Shown: positions 1-7,105 of the stretch, piece by piece
How positions within the stretch are numbered: the first letter of the stretch is position 1
How the letters are laid out: every line of letters starts with the position of its first letter
NCBI GenBank assembly: GCA_904502165.1
Contig: CAJGDB010000090.1
Coordinates: 1-7,343 of the forward strand
Origin: an uncultured Akkermansia sp.
Lineage (GTDB): Bacteria; Verrucomicrobiota; Verrucomicrobiia; Verrucomicrobiales; Akkermansiaceae
Reading direction: 5' to 3'
DNA length: 7,343 nucleotides
Program-made: the position numbers and the translations under genes
The notes under the pieces: model-generated
What the model was told of the DNA's origin: nothing
Databases searched by the model: none
The model's input: only the letters and a program-made list of their open reading frames with translations

Positions 1-1
1 A

Positions 2-265
2 AAAGATCAGCTTCTGCGTGCTGCTACCAGTATAGGAGCCAACATCCGTGAGGCTCAATACGGATATAGCCCGGATGATTTCATCTTCAAGTTGCAGACT
101 GCCATCAAGGAAAGCTCTGAAACCGGCTACTGGCTCGATGTCATGGAAGGTGCCGGAATTCTACCTCCCGATGTTATCAAGGATTTGCGCTTTAAGCGTA
201 ACAGGATTCACCGCATGCTGGTGGCCAGCCTGAATACGAAAAAGACGAATATGAGAGAAAAATAG
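2..265 (+). CDS. Four-helix-bundle protein (S23/IVS-type), 5' end cut by window
   Basis: An open frame enters from the left edge and ends at a TAG at 263-265, giving 87 visible residues. The visible part has the conserved core of the bacterial four-helix-bundle family (related to proteins encoded in 23S rRNA intervening sequences and to diversity-generating retroelement Avd): LLRAATSIGANIREA, then DDFIFKLQTAIKESSETGYW, then a helical region ending in a basic tail (KKTNMREK). Family members are usually about 115-125 residues, so roughly 30-35 N-terminal residues are probably outside the window. Family proteins form small helical bundles that oligomerise and can bind nucleic acid; the cellular role of free-standing copies is not established. 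It is convergent with the autotransporter gene and shares its terminator. A palindrome array begins three bases after the stop. The family call is firm; no specific function can be given. Confidence 0.85.
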   Translation, partial: KDQLLRAATSIGANIREAQYGYSPDDFIFKLQTAIKESSETGYWLDVMEGAGILPPDVIKDLRFKRNRIHRMLVASLNTKKTNMREK

Positions 266-267
266 CC

Positions 268-429
268 CTGCGCCCTGCGGGCGCAGCTAGCTCTGTTCAT
301 TTATCATCTTTTGCCGCTGCGCGACAAAAGAGAGAATTTCGCCTTTCGGCGAGAGAATTTCCGCGGCGCGGAGAGAATTTCGCTGCGCGGGCGCAGCGAG
401 AGAATTTCCCGCCACCTGGCGGTGGCGGG
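268..429. repeat. Array of six palindromes with constant AGAGAATTT linkers
   Basis: Six hairpin-forming units occupy the gap between the four-helix-bundle gene and the terminator. They are 268-286 (8-bp stem CTGCGCCC, loop TGC), 308-330 (CTTTTG and CGC arms around one C/A mismatch, loop TGC), 340-351 (4-bp CGCC, loop TTTC), 361-371 (4-bp CCGC, loop GGC), 381-398 (8-bp CGCTGCGC, loop GG) and 408-429 (9-bp CCCGCCACC, loop TGGC). Units 2 to 6 are separated by four exact copies of AGAGAATTT at 331-339, 352-360, 372-380 and 399-407. The stems share no sequence, yet both arms match in each. The 287-307 spacer differs and contains TTCATTTATCAT, which resembles the ATTTCAT linker of the right-hand array. 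In the one imperfect stem the mismatch becomes a U-G wobble if transcribed from the - strand. Function unknown. Confidence 0.9.
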
Positions 430-433
430 AGAT

Positions 434-470
434 AAAAAAAGCCCCGGCGTGACCGCCGGGGCTTTTTTTT
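434..470. terminator. Bidirectional intrinsic terminator
   Basis: A 9-bp perfect GC-rich stem (GCCCCGGCG at 441-449, complement at 454-462) with a TGAC loop is flanked by seven A on the left (434-440) and eight T on the right (463-470). It therefore has a U-tract on either strand and can end both the + strand four-helix-bundle transcript and the - strand autotransporter transcript. The autotransporter TAA (469-471) overlaps the edge of the T-tract, so termination would follow immediately after its last codon. Confidence 0.93.
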
Positions 471-3400
471 AGAAGTCGTAGCGCAAACCGATATTGGCCC
501 GCACGCCGGTATAATCCGGAGAATAGGTGAAGTCTGCATCCGCAAACAGCGTGGTGTGCTGCTCAATCGGGATGGAGACACCCACACCCACTTCAAAACC
601 GGTGCCGGTGGTATCGGCGCCCTTCACCTTGAACTTATCACCACCAGCAAGGAGGCCAATGGTAGCGGTATCGGTGGTATCGCCGAAGTCCTGCACGACG
701 CGGGCGCGGGCTTCCAGCACGGCGCTGCGCTCATGCACGCTTTCGTACAGCACGCCCTGGTAGCGGAGACCCAGGCCCACCTGGCCATAGGTATAGGTGG
801 AGCTGCCGTAGTCAATACCAGCCATGCCGATGCTGCCGGTTTCCTTGTAACCATCGAGCTTGGCAGAAGTAAAGGAAACGCTCACCAGGGGCTGCAGAAT
901 ATGGTTGAAATCATAGTCCAGAGCGAAGGTGTAACCTACCTCATAGTAGGCAGAAAGGGTCATACCCTCGGTCTCACCCTTACCTGTGAACCCATCCACG
1001 TTACGGGTCAGGTCCATCTGGTTCATACCAGCGGTCAGAATCAGCATCTGTACCCAGCGGTTGGACTGGTTACGGGCAAAGAAGCTCAGGTAGTATGTAT
1101 CGTTGTTACCCGAAGCGGAGTCTGCACCATCAGACTTGATTTCGCCGTAGGAAGTGCTGAAGGACATACCCAGAACCGTGTTGGCGGTCAGGTCAAGGTT
1201 GGCACCCACGGTAGCACCGGTAGTATTGAAGTCATAGCCGCATTCATCGCCGCTGCCGGAGGTAGTGGCAAGGCCGCCATCTACCTGAGCCCAGCCCTGA
1301 ATACCGGCATACTGCCAGTCAGTGGTAAGGCCGGCATTGGTACCGCCGCCCATCTGGATGATGCGGTTACGCAGGTTGTTCTGCACGTCGCGCACGCCGC
1401 GGCGCTGGGAATCAGCCAGTGCAACGGTGGAAGCACCGGAAATAGCGGAAAGCAGGTCTTCACGCTCTGTCTGGCTGTAGCGGTAGATATGGCCCAGCTT
1501 ATCATGCAGGGCGGCCAGCGGACTGCCTGCAGCGGCTCCATCAATCACCTCATTGATGGCCGTCATCGCGCCCGTGCGGTTGGTGCTGTTCATCAGCTCG
1601 GCCTTGATACCCGCCTCATCCGGAGTGCCGGTCATGGTGATTTTGGTGATGGCGTCTTCCGTCGGGGCGTATCCCATCTCTGCCCGCACATAGGGCTGAA
1701 TGTTAATCTGCAGCTTGTAATCCCCTGCGCGGGACATTGTGCAATTGTAGCCTTCGTCGGTATTTGATTTCAGCACCTCCACCTCCTTTGGCTGGCCGTT
1801 ATTAGCAAAGAAATCAATATTCTCTGCGTCAATAACCAGACCGGAGATGGCGAAATTCGAGCCAGTCTGGGCACCCGTGAGTTCAATCGAGGTAACTTCG
1901 CCGCCAACTACGTATGAATAGGCACCACCCTCATCCGTAAACTTCATCGTTGCCGGAAGCTCGAACAGCATCTTCTCGAAGTTGCCATTCGTCGTCATAC
2001 CCTGGAGCAGCTGCACATTCTGAAGCGTTGCCCCCTTGCCCAGCGTGAAGCCAGCATCAATTTTAGCATTGCGGAGTGTGTAGTTTTCAGCCAGAGTGAC
2101 GTGCCCAGCCTTAATGGATTCAGCATCTATTTCCTTCGCAGACAGAGCTTTGACACCCACCATTTCAATCTGCTCCCCGGAAGCAGCGGTGATTTCCGTA
2201 CCGCCGAGATCCATGGAGTCCGCTGTGAGCTTACGAGCCGAGATGCTGAAATCACTATCGCGCTTTATTTCAACCTCATCCACCGCCAGCTCACCACCTG
2301 TCTTAATTCCGGAAGCAGAGAAGGTGACTGAGGAGGAGGTGGAGGTGGAAGAATAATCAACACCTGTCACGGAAGCCAACGGGGATGCAGCATCACCCAC
2401 CAGAATGGAAGCATTGGTCACCTCGCCGGTAGTTACCTCACCCCTGCTGTCAGCGGTAAATTCAATGCGGGCATTATCGGCAATGGAGCCTGCCGTAATA
2501 CCATCTGCATTAATCTGCACGTTTCCGCTCAGCACCTCTACGGGAGTAGCAGCCAGAAGCATCACGCCGGAGGTATTGGGAATACTGATATTGACCCCCG
2601 CACCAGTAGCCTTCACCATCGGGTTGGCTGTATCCGTCACCTGCACAGAATTCGCTGCAAGAGAACCATTACCAGTAACCTCAACACTCTTGGCTATCAG
2701 CGTAGCGCTCTTCATGGTAACAGAGCCGGCAATGGTTGCCTCTTCCGTCACTGTCACATTACCCGCAGACGCAAGGGTGCCGTTCACTGTAGCCTTACCA
2801 CCAATCGTGATGGTTCCGTCAGAAGCCGCCACATCGGTGTAGATGACGGACTTCATGGTGCCGGAAATCGTAGCATTACCATCAATATCAGCCTTACCCG
2901 TTGTCAGAGTTGCACCTTCTTCCACCTGCACAATGGCATCGGCATCCAGCCCGGCAGCTTGCAGAGTGCCCGCCACAGTCAGATTGCCCTTGGATGCAAA
3001 TTCCGTGGTGGCCACTACGTCGGCATTCACCTGGGTTGCACCTTTGCTGCTGATGGTCTCTGCCTGCAGTTTACCCTGGCCAGATTCAGTACCAAGCGTA
3101 AGCAGGGTGGCCGCTTCATTCGTCACAGACTTGAGAACAGTAGTGGTACCGGCATCCATCTCCACAGCCATTGCAGCCTGACCAACATGCACGAGTTTGG
3201 CATCAGTATGCATCACGCCACGGCTGACATTCACCGTAACGTTACCGCTACTTACGGATTTCAGCTTGAGTGTACCCTCGTCGATGCTGACCTGCCGGAT
3301 GATATCACCCGCAGGGTAATCGGCCTGGGAGCCACGCATTTCTATTTCGACCGTGCCGGGCCCAACAATGCGTACACCTTGAATAGTGCCACTTGACAGA

Positions 3401-4428
3401 GTCATCAGACCAAACAGGCTGTTCATCGAATGTGTGGCAGCTTCTTTCACCGTTAAGGTTTTCCCTTCTGCCGCACCAAAGCCGTAGCTCATGGTAGTAC
3501 CAAAATTGAGAAAATCAGGCTGGATTTTCAATTTATTGGTAATTTCAGCATTTTCCTCTGTATAGAGCACGCCGGTATCGCCAAGGAACCACACGTCCTC
3601 ACCGGATGCAAGAGCCCTAGCCTCGGGCGTGCCCGATGTGACATCCGTGTATCCACCGCCCAGGAGAGTGGCAAGATCCGCCTGGCCGGTAATCTGCCAT
3701 GCATTAAAATCATCACTAATTCCCTTTGCTGCAATCGTGTATGAAACCTGCATATTGGCGCCGTCCGGGCCCTTAGCGGAAGAGGTAGCAAATCTATCAT
3801 TGATAGCATCTTTGGACACATTGCTAAGAACCGCAAACTTGACATCTGTCCAATCCCCCCTATATCCTTCTTCCTTGAATTCGCCACCAACATAATACAA
3901 TGTACCAGTCTGTCCATCGGGGTTTACCTCCCAGGAGAAATTGATGCTGAAAGGCGTATTCCCTGAGCTCTGCTGCTTGTCTGCAGCTATCAGTACATGC
4001 CCTCCCCGCACCGCGTAATAAACATTGCCATTGGGGGTTACGTATATCGCGAAATCCCCGGGATACATAAACTGATTAATCCCATCATTCCATCCTCCAC
4101 CACTAGTGTACCAGTACACTTCAGCAGATGAATTAGTCAGAATACTATAACCACCTGTTTTATCCTTCTGGCCAACACAAGGCTGGCCGTACATTTTATC
4201 CACATTAATGGTGAGCGACCAATTCTGACTGGAATCTACCACTTTGTCTAATGCATATGAATTGTAATAGAGAGACTCGTCAGGTTTAATTTTATATGGA
4301 CCACCTATTTCGGGCATTACATCATATACAGCCGGAGGCGGCGTGGTGCTGTCCGCGTACGAGGATGAGGCAAAAGCAAACACTGCCAGAAGAGCAGTAC
4401 GGAGTCCTTTAGGGAGATGTAGTTTCAT
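469..4428 (-). CDS. Autotransporter (type Va), signal peptide - passenger - C-terminal beta-barrel
   Basis: The chosen start at 4428 gives 1319 residues. The open frame extends to 4578, but the start MKLHLPKGLR places a basic n-region directly before the hydrophobic TALLAVFAFASSS, with a likely signal peptidase I site after SYA (residue 25), so export by Sec is inferred. Residues 26 to about 310 form an aromatic-rich domain of possible LamG/concanavalin-like fold. Residues about 320-870 show short irregular beta repeats rich in T, V, G, A and S (e.g. NLTVAGTLQAAGL, NATISGTM, KATVNGTLASAGNVTV), as expected for a beta-solenoid passenger. Residues about 976-1026 are a helical linker (ADSQRRGVRDVQNNLRNRI). 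From about 1040 to the end is a barrel with alternating amphipathic strands, ending in LRYDF with the C-terminal Phe typical of BAM substrates. No catalytic motif is visible; adhesion or surface display is likely. DNA for the N-terminal domain is AT-richer than that for the barrel. Ends at TAA 469-471, at the terminator. Confidence 0.9.
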   Translation of the reverse strand: MKLHLPKGLRTALLAVFAFASSSYADSTTPPPAVYDVMPEIGGPYKIKPDESLYYNSYALDKVVDSSQNWSLTINVDKMYGQPCVGQKDKTGGYSILTNSSAEVYWYTSGGGWNDGINQFMYPGDFAIYVTPNGNVYYAVRGGHVLIAADKQQSSGNTPFSINFSWEVNPDGQTGTLYYVGGEFKEEGYRGDWTDVKFAVLSNVSKDAINDRFATSSAKGPDGANMQVSYTIAAKGISDDFNAWQITGQADLATLLGGGYTDVTSGTPEARALASGEDVWFLGDTGVLYTEENAEITNKLKIQPDFLNFGTTMSYGFGAAEGKTLTVKEAATHSMNSLFGLMTLSSGTIQGVRIVGPGTVEIEMRGSQADYPAGDIIRQVSIDEGTLKLKSVSSGNVTVNVSRGVMHTDAKLVHVGQAAMAVEMDAGTTTVLKSVTNEAATLLTLGTESGQGKLQAETISSKGATQVNADVVATTEFASKGNLTVAGTLQAAGLDADAIVQVEEGATLTTGKADIDGNATISGTMKSVIYTDVAASDGTITIGGKATVNGTLASAGNVTVTEEATIAGSVTMKSATLIAKSVEVTGNGSLAANSVQVTDTANPMVKATGAGVNISIPNTSGVMLLAATPVEVLSGNVQINADGITAGSIADNARIEFTADSRGEVTTGEVTNASILVGDAASPLASVTGVDYSSTSTSSSVTFSASGIKTGGELAVDEVEIKRDSDFSISARKLTADSMDLGGTEITAASGEQIEMVGVKALSAKEIDAESIKAGHVTLAENYTLRNAKIDAGFTLGKGATLQNVQLLQGMTTNGNFEKMLFELPATMKFTDEGGAYSYVVGGEVTSIELTGAQTGSNFAISGLVIDAENIDFFANNGQPKEVEVLKSNTDEGYNCTMSRAGDYKLQINIQPYVRAEMGYAPTEDAITKITMTGTPDEAGIKAELMNSTNRTGAMTAINEVIDGAAAGSPLAALHDKLGHIYRYSQTEREDLLSAISGASTVALADSQRRGVRDVQNNLRNRIIQMGGGTNAGLTTDWQYAGIQGWAQVDGGLATTSGSGDECGYDFNTTGATVGANLDLTANTVLGMSFSTSYGEIKSDGADSASGNNDTYYLSFFARNQSNRWVQMLILTAGMNQMDLTRNVDGFTGKGETEGMTLSAYYEVGYTFALDYDFNHILQPLVSVSFTSAKLDGYKETGSIGMAGIDYGSSTYTYGQVGLGLRYQGVLYESVHERSAVLEARARVVQDFGDTTDTATIGLLAGGDKFKVKGADTTGTGFEVGVGVSIPIEQHTTLFADADFTYSPDYTGVRANIGLRYDF

Positions 4429-4484
4429 GGTGATGAAGTAGAAATGTAAAACAGCATGGAGACGGAAAACACCGCTCATTGCAC

Positions 4485-4513
4485 ACCATAGCAAATTCAC
4501 CCCGGCGTAGCAA
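4485..4513 (-). promoter_or_regulatory. Predicted sigma70-type promoter of the autotransporter gene
   Basis: On the - strand, a -35 element TTGCTA (4513-4508) is followed after 17 bases by an extended -10, TGC-TATGGT (-10 hexamer 4490-4485). Four of six bases match at each consensus hexamer, and the extended TG supports the call. Transcription would start near 4478, leaving about 50 bases of untranslated leader before the ATG at 4428. This start lies at the upstream in-frame ATG at 4479, so that ATG would be at or just outside the mRNA end, which favours the 4428 start. Confidence 0.55.
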
Positions 4514-4525
4514 GGCAAAAATAGC

Positions 4526-4537
4526 TTGTAATTACAA
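4526..4537. promoter_or_regulatory. 12-bp perfect palindrome upstream of the autotransporter promoter
   Basis: TTGTAATTACAA is a perfect 12-bp inverted repeat in an A/T-rich stretch, ending 12 bases upstream of the predicted -35 element. Its position suits an activator or regulator site acting on the autotransporter promoter. It is the only such palindrome noticed in this 186-base gap and differs in type from the GC-rich hairpins of the arrays. No regulator can be named. Confidence 0.35.
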
Positions 4538-4614
4538 AATAGCAGAAAAACCCGTGAACTCTGTTCCGGCAGAAGCAAAAGAAAGTGAAACTATCCCACA
4601 CAGAGGCGGCGGAA

Positions 4615-5358
4615 TCATGCATCCAGCGCGTAGCGGGCGGAAGCAACCGCAAGGAACACCGCCGTTTCAACACGCAGGATGATAGGGCCGAGGCTGGCCG
4701 GCAGATAGCCCGCAGCTTCACCGGCCGCATATTCGGCGGGAGAGAAGTCACCCTCCGGCCCGATGAGCAGCACACAATCCTGCCGCCCGGCAGCGCGGGC
4801 GGTCTCCAGCAGCTCGCGAAGCGGGCGGGCATGCGGCACAATGGCACACTGGATTTTCAATTCCGGCAGGTCGGTGCGCTGCAGGAAGGCTGCGTAGCTC
4901 TGGGGAGACTCCACCACCGGCAGGGAATTCACCCCGCATTGCTTGCAGGCCTCGAGCACGGTGCGGTTCCATTTGGTGACCTTGGCTGCGGCATCGCGGG
5001 CATCGAGCCGCACGATGGTGCGTTCGGAAATCAGCGGGACAATGCGCTGCACCCCCATCTCTACCGCTTTCTGGATAATGAGGTCCATGTTGGAACCCTT
5101 CGGCACAGCCAGAGCCAGGGTGATACCCGCCACCGGGGGCATCGGGGGGAGCAGCCGGAGCTCGGCCAGGGTAAGCAGGCTGCCGCCGGAGGCTGCGGCA
5201 ATGCGGCCCACTGCCGCCTGGCCGCAGCCGTTGAACACCTCGCATTCCTCCCCCACCCGCAGGCGCATCACCTTGAGGGCATGCTTTGCCTCATCTCCGG
5301 AAATCTCGAGCGAGCCGCCGCTCTGCAGAGCAGCCCCTGGGGCATAGCACCGGTGCAT
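4615..5358 (-). CDS. rsmE: 16S rRNA (uracil-1498-N3)-methyltransferase RsmE
   Basis: At 247 residues the protein has the usual RsmE length. It methylates N3 of U1498 in helix 44 of 16S rRNA using S-adenosylmethionine, acting on the assembled small subunit. The N-terminal PUA-like part has HALKVMRLRVGEE (25-37) and FNGCGQ (42-47). The SPOUT methyltransferase part has VPKGSNMDLIIQKAVEMGV (85-103), PLISERT (108-114), ACKQCGVN (137-144), and the trefoil-knot cofactor motifs LLIGPEGDFSPAE (197-209) and LGPIILRVETA (223-233). Two positions differ from the familiar form: Asp204 where GPEGG is usual, and Val143 where Arg is usual in QCGRN. The ATG at 5358 lies 27 bases after the dnaJ stop, without a Shine-Dalgarno sequence (upstream bases are CCCTTTCATTGCC), so it is most likely co-transcribed with dnaJ. 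Stop TGA at 4617-4615. No clear terminator follows it. Confidence 0.95.
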   Translation of the reverse strand: MHRCYAPGAALQSGGSLEISGDEAKHALKVMRLRVGEECEVFNGCGQAAVGRIAAASGGSLLTLAELRLLPPMPPVAGITLALAVPKGSNMDLIIQKAVEMGVQRIVPLISERTIVRLDARDAAAKVTKWNRTVLEACKQCGVNSLPVVESPQSYAAFLQRTDLPELKIQCAIVPHARPLRELLETARAAGRQDCVLLIGPEGDFSPAEYAAGEAAGYLPASLGPIILRVETAVFLAVASARYALDA

Positions 5359-5385
5359 GGCAATGAAAGGGAGAAAATGATGGAT

Positions 5386-6537
5386 TTATTTAAGGAAGCG
5401 GGCCGCGCGCTTGCGGAAATCGGCCACCTCGGGCTGGTTAGATTCCTTGAGCTCCTTGCCGAAAGCCTTGAGTGCCTTCTCCTGGGAAGAGGAAAGCTTT
5501 GTGGGGGTCTCCACCTGCACCTCAACCATGAGGTCACCGCGGCCGGAGCCCTTCAGGCTGGGCATACCCTTACCGCGCACGCGGAAAATCGTGTTACTCT
5601 GCGTACCCTCCGGCAGCTTCAGCTTGGCAGGGCCATCCAGCGTGGGTATGGTCATTTCGCCACCCAGCACAGCATCCATGAACGGAACAGGCATACTGCA
5701 ATGCAGGTCCATGCCATCGCGGGTAAAGATATCGTGCGGCTTCACCTCAATGAATACGTAGAGGTCACCGGTTTCGCCACCATTTGTGCCGGCATCGCCA
5801 TTACCGGTAGAACGAAGCTTGGTGCCGGTATTCACCCCGGCAGGAACCCGCAGAGAAATCTTCACATCCTTATGCACACGGCCCTCGCCACGGCACTTGG
5901 GGCACGGGTTGCTGATAGTCTGCCCTGCCCCGCGACAGGTCGGGCAGGTACTCTGCTGCACAAAGAAACCGCTCTGGCGGGTCACCACACCTGTGCCATG
6001 GCAGGTCTGGCAGGTCTGAAAGCCGGCCCGGCCATCCTTGGAGCCCGTGGCATTGCATTCATCGCAAGGCACCAGGCGCTCCACCTCCAGGGTCTTGGTG
6101 CAGCCCTCAGCCGCTTCCTCAAGAGTGATTTCAAGATCTGTACGCAGGTCTGACCCGGGGCGCCGGGGATCTGCCTTGCGGCGGGCACCACCGCCCATAC
6201 CCCCCATGCCGCCGAACCCGCCGAACGCCCCGCCGAATATCTGCGAGAACAAATCAGACGGATCCGTAAAGCCACCGAACCCACCGGGGCCACCGGCTCC
6301 ACCCATGCCGCCATTCTTGAAAGCCTCGTGCCCCATGCGGTCATAGGCTGCGCGTTTATCAGCATCGCTCAGTACCTCGTAAGCCTCACCCAGTTCCTTG
6401 AATTTCTCCTCCGCTTCCTTATTGTCCGGGTTGCGGTCGGGGTGGTACTTCATGGCCAGCTTGCGGTAGGCCTTCTTGATGGTGGCATCATCGGCATTGC
6501 GGTCAATGCCCAGTACCTCGTAGTAATCCTGTGACAT
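5386..6537 (-). CDS. dnaJ: Molecular chaperone DnaJ (Hsp40), full type I
   Basis: The 383-residue protein stimulates DnaK ATPase and delivers unfolded clients in the cytoplasm. It has all type I parts in order: a J domain (about 1-70) with the essential HPD at 32-34; a Gly/Phe/Met-rich linker (76-117) containing DPSDLFSQIFGG; a zinc-binding region with four Cys pairs at 158/161, 176/179, 198/201 and 212/215; and two C-terminal client-binding domains with typical blocks such as GDLYVFIEVKPHDIFTRDG and a late GRGDLMVEVQVETP. The first zinc motif reads CDECNATG, with Ala in place of the usual second Gly of CxxCxGxG; all eight Cys are present, so folding should be normal. The ATG at 6537 follows the grpE stop by 15 bases (CCCCGCAGAACTGCC), without an obvious ribosome-binding site. 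It sits between grpE and rsmE in one operon. The partner dnaK gene is not in this window. Confidence 0.98.
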   Translation of the reverse strand: MSQDYYEVLGIDRNADDATIKKAYRKLAMKYHPDRNPDNKEAEEKFKELGEAYEVLSDADKRAAYDRMGHEAFKNGGMGGAGGPGGFGGFTDPSDLFSQIFGGAFGGFGGMGGMGGGARRKADPRRPGSDLRTDLEITLEEAAEGCTKTLEVERLVPCDECNATGSKDGRAGFQTCQTCHGTGVVTRQSGFFVQQSTCPTCRGAGQTISNPCPKCRGEGRVHKDVKISLRVPAGVNTGTKLRSTGNGDAGTNGGETGDLYVFIEVKPHDIFTRDGMDLHCSMPVPFMDAVLGGEMTIPTLDGPAKLKLPEGTQSNTIFRVRGKGMPSLKGSGRGDLMVEVQVETPTKLSSSQEKALKAFGKELKESNQPEVADFRKRAARFLK

Positions 6538-6552
6538 GGCAGTTCTGCGGGG

Positions 6553-7098
6553 TTATGCCTCAGTGGCGGGTTCTTCCTCAGTCTTCGGGGCGGCTGTCAC
6601 CACATTCACCGGGCGCAGCAGTCGTCCGCGCAGGTTGTAGCCACGGCGCAGAATACGGATGATGGTTCCCTCCGGCTGGTCGCTCGGCTCGCTCATAATG
6701 GCCTCGTGCACATTGTGGTCGAATTCCTGGCCGGGGGCTGCATCAATAGCCTCTACCCCCTGGCCTGCCAGGAAGTCCGCCAGCTGCTTCTGCACCATGC
6801 TCATGCCGATGTACATCATCGAATCCGTTCCCTGCTGGGCGGCCATCTGCATGCCCATCTCAAAATTATCAATCACCGGCAGCAACTCCTCGAGCAGGCT
6901 GCGGTTGGCGTACTTCGTGAATTCCTCGCGGTCCTTCACGCAACGCTTGCGGTAGTTATCATACTCCGCTGCCGTACGCAGCGCCATCTCGCGCCACTTG
7001 GTCAGTTCATCCTCCGGCTGCCGGGGCTCTTCTGCCTCCACTTCCGGCGTCGTTACGGTTTCTTCCTCGGGTGTTGGTTTTGTTTCCTCTTCGCTCAT
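6553..7098 (-). CDS. grpE: Nucleotide exchange factor GrpE
   Basis: At 181 residues this is a standard-length GrpE, the homodimeric factor that releases ADP from DnaK. The first 30 or so residues are acidic and low-complexity (MSEEETKPTPEEE...), probably disordered. A long helix follows with AAEYDNYRKR (43-52) and LLPVIDNFEMGM (72-83). The C-terminal beta domain carries the family signature, HEAIMSEPSDQPEGTIIRIL (131-150) continuing to RRGYNLRGRLLRPVNV (151-166). The acidic tail TEEEPATEA is an extra. The start at 7098 is the only plausible Met before the conserved helix. It lies seven bases after the -10 hexamer of the predicted promoter, so the mRNA may be leaderless. It is the first gene of the grpE-dnaJ-rsmE unit. 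No CIRCE element (HrcA operator) is visible upstream, so control by HrcA is not supported here. Confidence 0.97.
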   Translation of the reverse strand: MSEEETKPTPEEETVTTPEVEAEEPRQPEDELTKWREMALRTAAEYDNYRKRCVKDREEFTKYANRSLLEELLPVIDNFEMGMQMAAQQGTDSMMYIGMSMVQKQLADFLAGQGVEAIDAAPGQEFDHNVHEAIMSEPSDQPEGTIIRILRRGYNLRGRLLRPVNVVTAAPKTEEEPATEA

Positions 7099-7105
7099 GC
7101 CCTAT

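Noticed and set aside
268..429. CRISPR array or tRNA-like structures in the left array
   Set aside because: Constant elements are only 9 bases and the variable parts are palindromes, unlike spacers; no cas gene or cloverleaf is present.
556..1767. A 403-codon open frame on the + strand across the autotransporter barrel
   Set aside because: It is the mirror of a convincing beta-barrel sequence on the - strand; no signal, motif or start context supports it.
2329..2353. Purine-rich GGAGG/GGTGG run, possible G-quadruplex or phase-variable repeat
   Set aside because: It encodes a Ser/Thr run (SSTSTSSS) in the passenger, contains only GG doublets, and its triplet periodicity would not shift the frame.
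4550..4614. Possible rsmE terminator (CTCTGT/ACAGAG arms)
   Set aside because: The 6-bp arms are separated by a loop of about 35 bases with no adjacent T-tract, too weak to call.
4585..6153. A 522-codon open frame on the + strand across rsmE and dnaJ
   Set aside because: It is antisense to two clearly identified genes, its product shows no family motif and has a composition (His, Gly, Leu, Arg rich) typical of reversed coding sequence in GC-rich DNA.
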